Assembly (NCBI GenBank): GCA_946541285.1
Contig: CAMNJG010000070.1
Location: 1-7,409, forward strand
Source of the DNA: an uncultured Clostridia bacterium
GTDB lineage: Bacteria; Bacillota; Clostridia; Peptostreptococcales; Anaerovoracaceae
DNA: 7,409 nt
Direction of reading: 5' to 3'
The position numbers were made by a program, and so were the translations under genes. Position 1 is the stretch's first letter, and each line of letters begins with the position of its first letter. Positions 1 to 6,766 of this stretch are shown here, one piece after another. Under the pieces are notes generated by a model. The model did no database searches and was not told the DNA's origin. It saw nothing but the letters and a program-made list of their open reading frames with translations.

Positions 1-51
1 TAACAGTATCACGGTTTTGGGGCTAAACTGGCCGCTTGCCGGATCATAACG

Positions 52-86
52 AAAAAGGCGGTCATCCTGTCGAAGCCGCCTTTTTT
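52..86 (-). terminator. Rho-independent terminator, likely bidirectional, ending the operon
   Basis: A perfect 10-bp inverted repeat, AAAAAGGCGG (52-61) and CCGCCTTTTT (76-85), encloses a 14-base loop. The GC-rich core GGCGG/CCGCC is flanked by an A-run on one side and a T-run (81-86) on the other, so the hairpin has a U-tract in both directions. On the minus strand it lies 30 bases after the stop of the DUF975 gene and is the first convincing terminator met when reading the whole operon leftwards. It could also serve a plus-strand gene ending to its left. Confidence 0.88.
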
Positions 87-90
87 ATAT

Positions 91-128
91 TCCGGTTATT
101 TATTTTGTTTTCCGGTTATTTGTTTTCC
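91..128. repeat. Short imperfect tandem duplication at the end of the DUF975 gene
   Basis: The 11-mer TCCGGTTATTT occurs at 91-101 and again at 111-121, and TTTGTTTTCC follows each copy (104-113 and 119-128). On the coding strand this is two copies of GGAAAACAAATAACC, one with a 5-base insertion. The upstream copy encodes the last residues and the stop codon (116-118) of the DUF975 protein; the other lies just beyond it, before the terminator. It looks like a local replication-slippage duplication with no obvious function. Confidence 0.5.
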
Positions 129-1003
129 TGCCATCCCTGTTCCGCATAACCGTTGTACTGATTGTTATAATCTGCGGCATCGCCATAGTCAGATGGAGCG
201 TACGGCGGTTCGCCGGCATCTCCCCGCAGTGCGTAATACAGCTCCGCATTGGTCGCTTCCATATACGGTGATACATATAATATGCCGACAATCCCCAGGG
301 TGATGGCGCTCAGGAAGATCCACAGGATAAAGCTGAGATCCAGGACAAAAGCTCTCCATTTCTGTCCAGCCATCATCTGCCTGGAACGGTTAATGGCCTC
401 CCGGCCGCTGAGCTCCGGCTCCTGTGCCAGAATATACGGTACCATCCGGTACGAGTAGCTCTTGATGATGCCAGGGATGATCAGCAACAGTGACCACAGG
501 ATGATGAACAGATCGGTCAGGAACATGGTTTTGATGACCCGGCCGTAGCCGTGCTCAAAACCGTAGGCGATTTCCCCCAGTCCCGCCGGCTGACGGCTGT
601 TCTCTGAAAAGAATCGTTCGCAGCCGACGATCAGCGGGTTGATGACCAGTACTGATACCGCGACCGCGGCCGCCACCGCGATCAGGATGATCACCAGGAT
701 AAATGGCAGCAGCACAAAGAAAAGTGACGCGTCCGCGCTGCCGGCCTGTTCGATACTGTCCTGGAAAGTATCAAAGATGTTTTCTCCGTTCACAACGATA
801 TCCACATCTCCGGTCACCTGCTGATCCGGAGCGGATTCCTCCTGCTGAACATGGTTCAGTCCCTGGCTGACGCCGGAACCGCCGGCCACGCCCGCCGACG
901 CGCCGCCGACCATCATCAGGATCAGCGCGACGAGTACACAGCGCCAGTAATTGGCCTTAAAAGCGGCTTTTCCTCTTTCTTTCAGTTCTCTTCTTGTCCA
1001 CAT
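116..1003 (-). CDS. DUF975 family multi-pass membrane protein
   Basis: A 295-residue integral membrane protein. Its start MWTRRELKERGKAAFKANYW is the typical opening of DUF975 proteins, just before the first membrane segment (about 21-45). A polar insert (about 50-90, acidic and Gln-rich) is followed by hydrophobic segments at about 93-127, 158-180 and 217-246. Family-like motifs include WSLLLIIPGIIKSYSYR (170-186), the EAINRS stretch (202-207) and the VSPYMEATNAELYYALR region (244-260). The tail (261-295) is rich in Tyr, Asn, Gln and Gly and probably cytosolic. The ATG has a good ribosome site (GGAGGAG, about 6 bases upstream). It lies 33 bases after the RsbW-like gene with no terminator between, so it is probably the last gene of the operon. 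The molecular function of DUF975 is unknown, and a link to the signalling genes rests only on position. Confidence 0.9.
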   Translation of the reverse strand: MWTRRELKERGKAAFKANYWRCVLVALILMMVGGASAGVAGGSGVSQGLNHVQQEESAPDQQVTGDVDIVVNGENIFDTFQDSIEQAGSADASLFFVLLPFILVIILIAVAAAVAVSVLVINPLIVGCERFFSENSRQPAGLGEIAYGFEHGYGRVIKTMFLTDLFIILWSLLLIIPGIIKSYSYRMVPYILAQEPELSGREAINRSRQMMAGQKWRAFVLDLSFILWIFLSAITLGIVGILYVSPYMEATNAELYYALRGDAGEPPYAPSDYGDAADYNNQYNGYAEQGWQENK

Positions 1004-1036
1004 AATACACTCCTCCGTCCGTTAGTCTTCCTTTCT

Positions 1037-1444
1037 TCACCACAACTTTTTCATCGTAAAGAGATTCTTCCCGTCGCGGTATTCATAGGCAACAGAATCC
1101 ATACTTTGCCGGACCATGAAGATCCCCAGTCCGCCGACAGGGCGATCCTCTGACGACAGAGTGGTATCCGGATCCGGCCGCTCCAGGGGATTATAAGGAA
1201 TCCCGCAGTCCTCCAGCGTTACGGTCACCTCCCTGGCGGTCCCATCCGCCTGAACCCGGATGGCAGTGCTTCCCTCACCATCCGGATACGCGTACTGGGC
1301 GATGTTGACAAACATCTCTTCAAGAGCGATCTCCAGCTTCATCTGCGCTTTGAAACTGCATCCCGCGCTTTCCAGTTCCTGATCCAGGAATGCCAGGACT
1401 TCGGTCAGTTTCTCCGCTTTCGCCTCTACCATGATCTCTGCCAT
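1037..1444 (-). CDS. RsbW/SpoIIAB-like ATP-binding protein (anti-sigma-factor type Ser/Thr kinase)
   Basis: A 135-residue soluble protein, almost entirely one GHKL-type ATPase domain (HATPase_c_2, RsbW class). The N-box is EIALEEMFVNIAQYAYP (about 38-54), with the Glu and Asn expected for Mg-ATP. The G1 motif is EDCGIPYNP, with the conserved Asp and Gly, and the G2 motif is GGLGIFMVRQ (about 104-113). Proteins of this class phosphorylate a serine of a STAS partner and in the unphosphorylated-partner state are held away from their target. The likely partner is the STAS protein at the start of the operon, and the likely antagonist is the PP2C phosphatase just upstream. The start ATG lies 8 bases after the phosphatase stop; its ribosome site (AAAGGAG) is inside the last codons of that gene, which suggests coupled translation. 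No sigma factor is adjacent, so the target is unknown. Confidence 0.9.
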   Translation of the reverse strand: MAEIMVEAKAEKLTEVLAFLDQELESAGCSFKAQMKLEIALEEMFVNIAQYAYPDGEGSTAIRVQADGTAREVTVTLEDCGIPYNPLERPDPDTTLSSEDRPVGGLGIFMVRQSMDSVAYEYRDGKNLFTMKKLW

Positions 1445-1452
1445 CGATCAGA

Positions 1453-3552
1453 TCACTCCTTTCCCGTCCCGCCATCTGGTTCCGTCTCTGCAGCAGACCG
1501 GCTTTCCCCGCCACCTCCGGCGCCATAGTAAATCATCCCCAGCATGGTGATATCATCAAACTGCGGCGCTTCGCCGACAAACAGCTCAATGTCTTTACTG
1601 ACTTCGGCAAGCAGATTCTGCATATCCGCATCCTGATTTCTGTTGAGCACCTCCAGCATCCGGTCCGTCCCGTAGAGCCGGTTGGAGGCGTCCGTCGCTT
1701 CTGTCACGCCATCTGTATACACATACAGGGTATCTCCCGGATACATTTCAAACGCGTGCTCCCGGAAACGGATGCCCTCCATGACCGCGACAGCAGGAGA
1801 GTGGCGGTACTTCACCAGTTCAAATTCACCGTCTGCCCGTTTCAGGACAGGATGTTCATGGCCCGCGTTGGCCGCCATGCCTTTTCCGGTCGACAGTTCC
1901 AGGATTCCCAGCCACACGGTGACAAACAGCTCCGCGTCATTGCCCTGGCACAGCTGTTCATTGACATCCCGGAGGATTTCCGCCGGCGAACCACCCATCT
2001 GCGCCCGGTTTTTGATGAGTGTCCTCGCGATGACCATAAACAGCGCCGCGGGTACCCCTTTTCCGGAGACATCCGCCATGACCATCCCCAGATGATCATC
2101 ATCCACCATAAAGAAATCATAGAAGTCGCCGCCCACTTCCTTCGCGGGATCCATGGTCGCGTAAAGGTCGAATTCCTTTTTTTCCGGATACGGAGGAAAG
2201 ATCCGCGGGAGCATATCCGCCTGGATCTGCGCAGCGACATTCAGCTCCGCCCCGATCCGTTCCTTTTCCGCTGTCACCGTCACCAGATTCCGGACATAAC
2301 TGGTGATATCCCCCATCATTCTGGCAAAGGACTCGGAAAGTGCCTCGATTTCATCACCGGTATTGATCTTTTCCATGATTTTGTCCATCTGCAGATTCTG
2401 CTGCGCGTCCGCGTAATGATCCCTTCCCGCGAAGGCATTGACCTGCTCTACCAGATATTCCACCGGACCGGTGATATATTTTTCGATATAGTGAAGGAAC
2501 GGCAGCAGCACCACAAACATCACATTCAGGGCAATCCCGACCACCAGGAAAATATACTCCCACTGCTGCTCCATACTGATCGGCGCTGATTCAAGCGCAT
2601 GATCCACAGCGATGCCGACCAGAAGCACCGAAAACACCATCACCAGCAGGTAGCCCAGGACCACTCTGGCCCGGATGGAAAAACTCCGGATGTGAACGGT
2701 CGGGACCGTGTGGTCCCGGGGCGCGTACGGTCTGAAAATGTACAGGATCTCAAAAAGCAGAAACGCTGCCAGCAGGATCGCCACTCCGCGGGAAGGCAGA
2801 CGGACTCCCAGGAAACGTGACGCGAAAAAGTACAGAATTCCGAAAAAATTAATTCCCAGCAGAAGCGCGTCCGTCGCGATTCCGCGAAAGTTCCCCTTTT
2901 TTTTCGCGGGGGCAGAGCATTCCTGATCCATGTGGTCCTGTCCGCAGGACCCCTCTGCCGGTGTCCAGAAAGAAACCGTTTCCCGGCTGGTCAGCAGAAG
3001 GATCAGCGGGATCCCCAGGACCACCGCGAAATCGAAATTATTGAAAAAGAGAAGCATCGCCGACTGGCCATAAGAGGCAATGCCCATGTATTCAAATAAC
3101 AGCGCGATCAGCGTGGTCGTCACGACAGAGGTCAGAAACACCACCCTGATAAACCGCAGGATATCCCGGACGCTCCGGAGCCGTGGTTCTTTTACGCCCT
3201 GCCCGCCGGAAGCCAGACTGTACCAGAGTTTGTACGGCAGCCAGGCATAAAAAAAATTCATGACCGATCCCGGTATCCATTCGATCACAGGATATCCGGA
3301 AAAGATATCCGTCAGCGCTTCCGCGACCGCGATCCCCCAGGCGCCTGCCGGTCCCCACAGCAGGCCGAACACGACCGGGATCGTATTGGCCGGACGGATT
3401 TCGGTCGCTCCCGGGATCAGGGTCAGCAGGGTTTTACAGGGAAACGCGACCGCGACAAAGAGGAGCCCCACCAGGAGCATCCGCAGCCGCCATTCTTTTT
3501 TTGTAAATGGCAAAAACAGTTCTTTTATATTTTCCATCGCTCCCCCATCCAT
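1453..3552 (-). CDS. Membrane-anchored SpoIIE/RsbU-type PP2C protein phosphatase with HAMP domain
   Basis: A 699-residue protein. The N-terminal half is membrane: about five hydrophobic segments (about 23-48, 57-88, 94-113, 134-157, 165-188), a charged Lys-rich loop (about 190-225), then segments at about 229-246, 255-275, 294-316 and 332-355. A HAMP-like stretch begins at YITGPVEYLVEQ (359-370), followed by a helical linker to about 445. The catalytic SpoIIE domain (about 440-675) shows GGDFYDF (474-480), ADVSGKGVPAALFM (493-506), NAGHEHP (562-568), YTDGVTEA (612-619) and FDDITML (665-671). These supply the metal-binding aspartates (D476, D494, D614, D666/D667), so it should be active. It would dephosphorylate the STAS partner of RsbW-like kinases. 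A Gly-rich tail ends the protein. The start is uncertain: ATG at 3552 has only AGGG upstream, while ATG at 3537 (MENIKELF) has GGGGGAG, but very close to it. The segment around 54-73 (RPANTIPVVFGLLWGPAGAW) recalls ECF-transporter S-component-like folds; this is a visual resemblance only. Confidence 0.93.
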   Translation of the reverse strand: MDGGAMENIKELFLPFTKKEWRLRMLLVGLLFVAVAFPCKTLLTLIPGATEIRPANTIPVVFGLLWGPAGAWGIAVAEALTDIFSGYPVIEWIPGSVMNFFYAWLPYKLWYSLASGGQGVKEPRLRSVRDILRFIRVVFLTSVVTTTLIALLFEYMGIASYGQSAMLLFFNNFDFAVVLGIPLILLLTSRETVSFWTPAEGSCGQDHMDQECSAPAKKKGNFRGIATDALLLGINFFGILYFFASRFLGVRLPSRGVAILLAAFLLFEILYIFRPYAPRDHTVPTVHIRSFSIRARVVLGYLLVMVFSVLLVGIAVDHALESAPISMEQQWEYIFLVVGIALNVMFVVLLPFLHYIEKYITGPVEYLVEQVNAFAGRDHYADAQQNLQMDKIMEKINTGDEIEALSESFARMMGDITSYVRNLVTVTAEKERIGAELNVAAQIQADMLPRIFPPYPEKKEFDLYATMDPAKEVGGDFYDFFMVDDDHLGMVMADVSGKGVPAALFMVIARTLIKNRAQMGGSPAEILRDVNEQLCQGNDAELFVTVWLGILELSTGKGMAANAGHEHPVLKRADGEFELVKYRHSPAVAVMEGIRFREHAFEMYPGDTLYVYTDGVTEATDASNRLYGTDRMLEVLNRNQDADMQNLLAEVSKDIELFVGEAPQFDDITMLGMIYYGAGGGGESRSAAETEPDGGTGKE
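2874..2904 (-). other. Candidate slippery site: A8 run with downstream stem-loop, inside the phosphatase gene
   Basis: Codons 217-219 read AAA AAA AAG, which contains the heptamer A AAA AAG known from -1 frameshifting in E. coli dnaX. Nine bases later a 5-bp stem TCGCG-GAAT-CGCGA (2887-2874) follows. The same area holds a perfect 8-bp inverted repeat (2882-2889 and 2902-2909) around the A8 run. A -1 shift would add 15 residues and stop at the TAA at 2849-2851, giving about 234 residues, i.e. only the first membrane module. The hairpin is small and no upstream stimulatory ribosome site is evident, so this is a candidate only. Confidence 0.25.
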
Positions 3553-3558
3553 GTTTCC

Positions 3559-3596
3559 CTAAGGAACTATATAATTTATTAAACTACAGTTCCTAG
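3559..3596. repeat. Inverted repeat between the MATE-fusion and phosphatase genes
   Basis: CTAAGGAACT (3559-3568) and AGTTCCTAG (3588-3596) form a 9-bp stem with one bulged base. The 7-bp core AGGAACT/AGTTCCT is perfect, around a very AT-rich 19-base loop. On the minus-strand transcript the first arm includes the TAG stop of the MATE-fusion gene (3593-3595), and the second arm runs into the weak AGGG ribosome site of the phosphatase ATG at 3552. It could be an RNA hairpin that tunes translation of the phosphatase, or an operator. There is no T-run, so it is not a typical terminator. Confidence 0.45.
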
Positions 3597-5374
3597 ATCG
3601 TCACCAGAAAATTATTATAGCCGATCGTCCTGTGGTAGCTGTACTCACGGGCGATCCGTTTGATCATCCCGATCCCCAGTTCGTTGATCGCGCCTTCACG
3701 GATCTGTCCCTGGTCCCGGTAATCCTTCAGCAGCGTCCCCAGATCCCCGACACCGGACTCCGCGGGATCGAACTGCGTCAGATTGTCCCGGACACGTACA
3801 GTCAGATGCCCGTCCTCATCCTGAAAAACACGCACATCTACATAGGACCTCCGGTTCCTGCCGCTGTCCGCCATCATGATGACATTTACCACCAGTTCCT
3901 CGATGATCAGGTTGATGAAATAATTCTGCCGTGTGCTGAGTCCGGCAGACTTGCCATACTCCTCCAGATCCCGGACAATCTCCTGAAGATTCTCCCGGTT
4001 TGCCGGATAGATTTTCAGAAATTCCTTTTCTTTCCGTAAAAAATCCTTTTCTTCGAGCATCAGCAGCCCCCTGCCACCGGTCAGGCAGAGAATGGCGATC
4101 AGTATACAGGTACAGAAACTCCCTGCCAGCAGGCCATACCACACTCCCCGCATCCCGAAAAGCATGGAACACACGTAAACACAGGCGACAGGGAATACAA
4201 AATTATCGGTCAGGCTGATCCAGAACGCTCTGACGACATTTTCCGTGCAACGGTAAAACCCGTTCACGAACGTAATCAAAGCCATCATCGGACAGCAGAA
4301 CGCCATCATCCGGAACGCATAAATGCCTTCCCGTCCTGTCACCTCTCCGGTGAGACTGAACAGCCTGCAGAGAAACGGCGCACCCAGTGCCATCAGCAGC
4401 ATTGCCACGGAAAACAGGAGCATCGCGGCCGCGCCGCAGCCTGCTGTGGTTTTCACATTCTCCTTTTCCCGCTCGCCGTAATAAATCCCCAGCATCGGCT
4501 GCATGGAGCCATTGACTCCGTCGAAAAACGCGAACATGAAAATGATCAGGTATTTGACCACTGCGTAGACCGCGATCCCTTCCCCGCTTCCATACAGTCC
4601 GAGCCGTCGGTTCACAACCACAACCTGGAACATATGAGAGAAAAAAATCACGGCCAGTGTCATGCCCGGATACAGAATCTGCCTGAGAACCGTGATATCC
4701 GGCTTCATCCTGACAAGACGGAACATCCGTTTCCCGCTGAAAAGACGGAAAGCAGCGAGCAGACAGCAGAGCATCTCCGAGAACACACTGCCGATGGCAA
4801 TGCCCATGGTCCCCATGTCCGCGACGATTACCAGAAAAAGGGAAAGCACCAGATTGGTCACTCCGGCCACTGTTACACAGAGCAGCGCATACCTCTGTTC
4901 ACTGTCATTCCGGAGATACATGACCATCACCGGAGACAGCGTCAGAAAAGGAAGGCCTCCTGTCAGCACAGAAATGTACCCTCTGGCCTGTATCCACACG
5001 TCTCCGCCGGAAGCCCCCAGGAACTTCAGCAGCGGATCCAGGAACAGAAGTCCCGGAATTGCCGACAGCACTGAAAAAAGGACGGTTGCCGCGATCGCTG
5101 TTGTAAAAATCCGGCTGCATTCCTCCCATCTGCCCCTCCCCATCTGAGTGGAAAGATGGATGGCGCCGCCTACGCCGAAAAAGGCAAAAAGAATCTGCGT
5201 GTAAACAATGACGGGATACGCCAGGCTGATCGCGGACAGCGCCGTCGCCCCGATAAAATGTCCCGCGATCACCAGATCTGTCAGGGAAATGACCGAAAGG
5301 GTCAGATAACTCATCACGGTCGGGACGAGAAATTTCAGAAAAGTATCGGAAACCGCCCTTTTTCTCAGATTCAT
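3593..5374 (-). CDS. MATE-family transporter fused to a C-terminal RsbW-like ATPase domain
   Basis: A 593-residue two-part protein. Residues 1 to about 435 are a MATE/NorM-type multidrug and toxin extrusion transporter in the plasma membrane, with about twelve hydrophobic segments. Family-like features are the LVPTVMSYLTLSVISLTDLV opening (16-35), GVGGAIHLSTQMGRG (67-81), and in the second half MQPMLGIYYGE (291-301). Residues about 455-593 are a HATPase_c_2 domain like RsbW: N-box INLIIEELVVNVIMMA (487-502, with N497), a G1-like VRDNLTQFDP (528-537) and a G2-like NELGIGMIKRI (564-574). G1 has Leu at position 532 where the neighbouring free kinase has Gly, so ATP binding may be altered. The ATG at 5374 is chosen because it overlaps the upstream stop by one base (TGATG) and starts the transporter homology; an in-frame ATG at 5473 would extend about 100 bases into the upstream gene and has no ribosome site. 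Substrate unknown. Confidence 0.9.
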   Translation of the reverse strand: MNLRKRAVSDTFLKFLVPTVMSYLTLSVISLTDLVIAGHFIGATALSAISLAYPVIVYTQILFAFFGVGGAIHLSTQMGRGRWEECSRIFTTAIAATVLFSVLSAIPGLLFLDPLLKFLGASGGDVWIQARGYISVLTGGLPFLTLSPVMVMYLRNDSEQRYALLCVTVAGVTNLVLSLFLVIVADMGTMGIAIGSVFSEMLCCLLAAFRLFSGKRMFRLVRMKPDITVLRQILYPGMTLAVIFFSHMFQVVVVNRRLGLYGSGEGIAVYAVVKYLIIFMFAFFDGVNGSMQPMLGIYYGEREKENVKTTAGCGAAAMLLFSVAMLLMALGAPFLCRLFSLTGEVTGREGIYAFRMMAFCCPMMALITFVNGFYRCTENVVRAFWISLTDNFVFPVACVYVCSMLFGMRGVWYGLLAGSFCTCILIAILCLTGGRGLLMLEEKDFLRKEKEFLKIYPANRENLQEIVRDLEEYGKSAGLSTRQNYFINLIIEELVVNVIMMADSGRNRRSYVDVRVFQDEDGHLTVRVRDNLTQFDPAESGVGDLGTLLKDYRDQGQIREGAINELGIGMIKRIAREYSYHRTIGYNNFLVTI

Positions 5375-6762
5375 CAACGCTTCCAGGCTCCTCTCAGCTG
5401 CTCCTCCATGGGATGACTGTCCTGAAAGGCACGCATCCCCGCTTCTTCGGAAAGGCCATAGAGTCCGAGCCATTTGCGCAGCATTTCTTCTTCACGCTTA
5501 TCATCAAAAGGTTCTCCGTCCTTTCCAAACAGATACAGTTTTTTTTCCGTGTCCGGATGTTCGCAGAGCCAGAACGCCATGAGAAGGATTTCAGAAAACA
5601 CAATGTCGATCATGCAATCTGTCAGGCTGATGACCTCCTGACGATAGAAATTGACCGGACGGCCCTTCGCGATCAGGCAGATTTCCTTTACTGTTTCCTC
5701 ACCATCTGTCCCTGTATAACGAAAAGTGTAACGGTCTGCTCCGTCACAGACCTGATGACCGGTGAGTTTCAGGCCCGCCGGAAAAGGCCGTTCTTTGCGG
5801 AGCATGGACAGCAGTCCGGAAAATTCCACTTCCTGCGAGGATCCACTGATCAGGTACAGCTGCTCCGCGCTGCCCTCCAGAAAAGCAGCCAGCATCTCTT
5901 CGCTGAACGACGCATTTCCTGTAATCGCGATCAGGATGGTATCTTTATCAAACAGCGCCGGCCGGATCTCTTCACAGACGTGGAACCCTTCTTCCAGGGC
6001 AGCGTGCCGGATCCAGGGAGCAGTATCATAGACGGTAAATTCGGTGAAACGCTGCTTCAGGATCTGCGCGACCCTCCTCCCGATCACGCCGTAGCCCACC
6101 AGCAGCACCCGGTGGAAATCCAGAAACGTATTGAGGCTGTACAGATACAGGGACAGTTCCTCCACGACCCGCTGCGCGATAAAAACGGATTCCACATTCA
6201 TCTTGATTTCCGACCGGGACACGCTCATCAGCGGATAGGCATACCCTTCGGTTTCTCCGATCTGAAAGCCCCTGGCCGTACCATAGTTTGTCTGCTCAAC
6301 GACGCCCAGGACCCGTCCCTGCAGTACCGGATACGTTTCTGTTAATTCCCGTATTACTTCATAATGATAGCCTCCGTCTTCGAGGATCAGCAGCCGGCAG
6401 TCTTCTTCAAGCAGTGGGATCACTTCTTTTTCCATGGCGGCCCGGATCATTTCCCGGACACAACCCCGAAGATCTCCCTGATACCCCCCTGCCCGCTCAC
6501 TGCCTCTGTACAGCAGATATCGCCGCGCTTCTTCTTCCGCCGCGCTGTAGGATAAAAACGCAGGGTCTTCCGGAGGCCGATGCTGGTTGTACGGAATGCC
6601 GATAAAAATCACCTTCCGGAAAAGGCTCCCAAGCACTCTGTTAAACGAGTAGGAATTCTCCACGCAGTGATTGATATGGAGGATGATGGTCTGTTCACGG
6701 ATACTTTGCGGAAGTGCAGCCTGTTGCGCCATTTCCTCCAGAAAACACATTGCCGTGAGCAT
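5374..6762 (-). CDS. Degenerate S-adenosylhomocysteine hydrolase-like NAD-binding protein
   Basis: A 462-residue soluble protein whose order of motifs matches SAHH by eye. An LLILEDGGYHY segment (124-134) fits the SAHH DDGGD strand. VVEQTNYGTARG (154-165) fits the SEETTTG loop. A Rossmann motif VLLVGYGVIGRRVAQ (219-233), with G223, G225 and G228, fits NAD binding. IAITGNASF (278-286) and AKGRPVNF (365-372) follow in SAHH order, then a hydrophobic helix resembling the end of the SAHH cofactor domain. However, residues matching human catalytic K186 and D190 appear to be R183 and K187, and the region of H301 reads ISGSSQEVE with no His. The C-terminal NAD-contacting KPDHYRY tail is absent. It probably does not hydrolyse S-adenosylhomocysteine; it may bind a nucleotide or NAD as sensor or act on another substrate. 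Start: ATG at 6762 has GAGGAGG 9 bases upstream. A TTG at 6780 in frame would put the ribosome site inside the gene. Confidence 0.8.
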   Translation of the reverse strand: MLTAMCFLEEMAQQAALPQSIREQTIILHINHCVENSYSFNRVLGSLFRKVIFIGIPYNQHRPPEDPAFLSYSAAEEEARRYLLYRGSERAGGYQGDLRGCVREMIRAAMEKEVIPLLEEDCRLLILEDGGYHYEVIRELTETYPVLQGRVLGVVEQTNYGTARGFQIGETEGYAYPLMSVSRSEIKMNVESVFIAQRVVEELSLYLYSLNTFLDFHRVLLVGYGVIGRRVAQILKQRFTEFTVYDTAPWIRHAALEEGFHVCEEIRPALFDKDTILIAITGNASFSEEMLAAFLEGSAEQLYLISGSSQEVEFSGLLSMLRKERPFPAGLKLTGHQVCDGADRYTFRYTGTDGEETVKEICLIAKGRPVNFYRQEVISLTDCMIDIVFSEILLMAFWLCEHPDTEKKLYLFGKDGEPFDDKREEEMLRKWLGLYGLSEEAGMRAFQDSHPMEEQLRGAWKR

Positions 6763-6766
6763 GTGT

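Noticed and set aside
2..49. Possible C-terminal tail (15 codons, ending TAA at 47-49) of a plus-strand gene converging on the terminator
   Set aside because: The position 3 bases before the terminator is suggestive, but 15 codons without a recognisable motif cannot support a gene call.
1004..1036. A separate promoter or terminator between the RsbW-like and DUF975 genes
   Set aside because: The 33 bases hold a ribosome site but no -10-like hexamer and no hairpin.
1756..2589. A plus-strand open frame (277 codons) opposite the phosphatase gene
   Set aside because: The translation is His/Arg/Asp-rich without recognisable motifs and lies antisense to the conserved PP2C catalytic motifs.
3614..3619. 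TATAAT on the minus strand near the end of the MATE-fusion gene as an internal promoter for the phosphatase
   Set aside because: It falls in the codons for Tyr-Asn-Asn, has no TGn extension and no recognisable -35 at 16-18 bases.
5375..5473. ATG at 5473 as start of the MATE-fusion gene
   Set aside because: The added 33 residues are not transporter-like, lack a ribosome site and overlap the SAHH-like gene; the ATG at 5374 forms a common TGATG coupling.
5413..6345. A long plus-strand open frame (310 codons) opposite the SAHH-like gene
   Set aside because: Its translation is rich in His, Arg, Pro and Phe, as expected from the antisense of a GC-rich gene, and shows no domain. The minus-strand frame has clear family motifs and linked neighbours.
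5374..6762. Calling this gene ahcY, an active S-adenosylhomocysteine hydrolase
   Set aside because: Key catalytic positions and the C-terminal NAD-contacting tail appear to be missing, so only the fold relationship is claimed.
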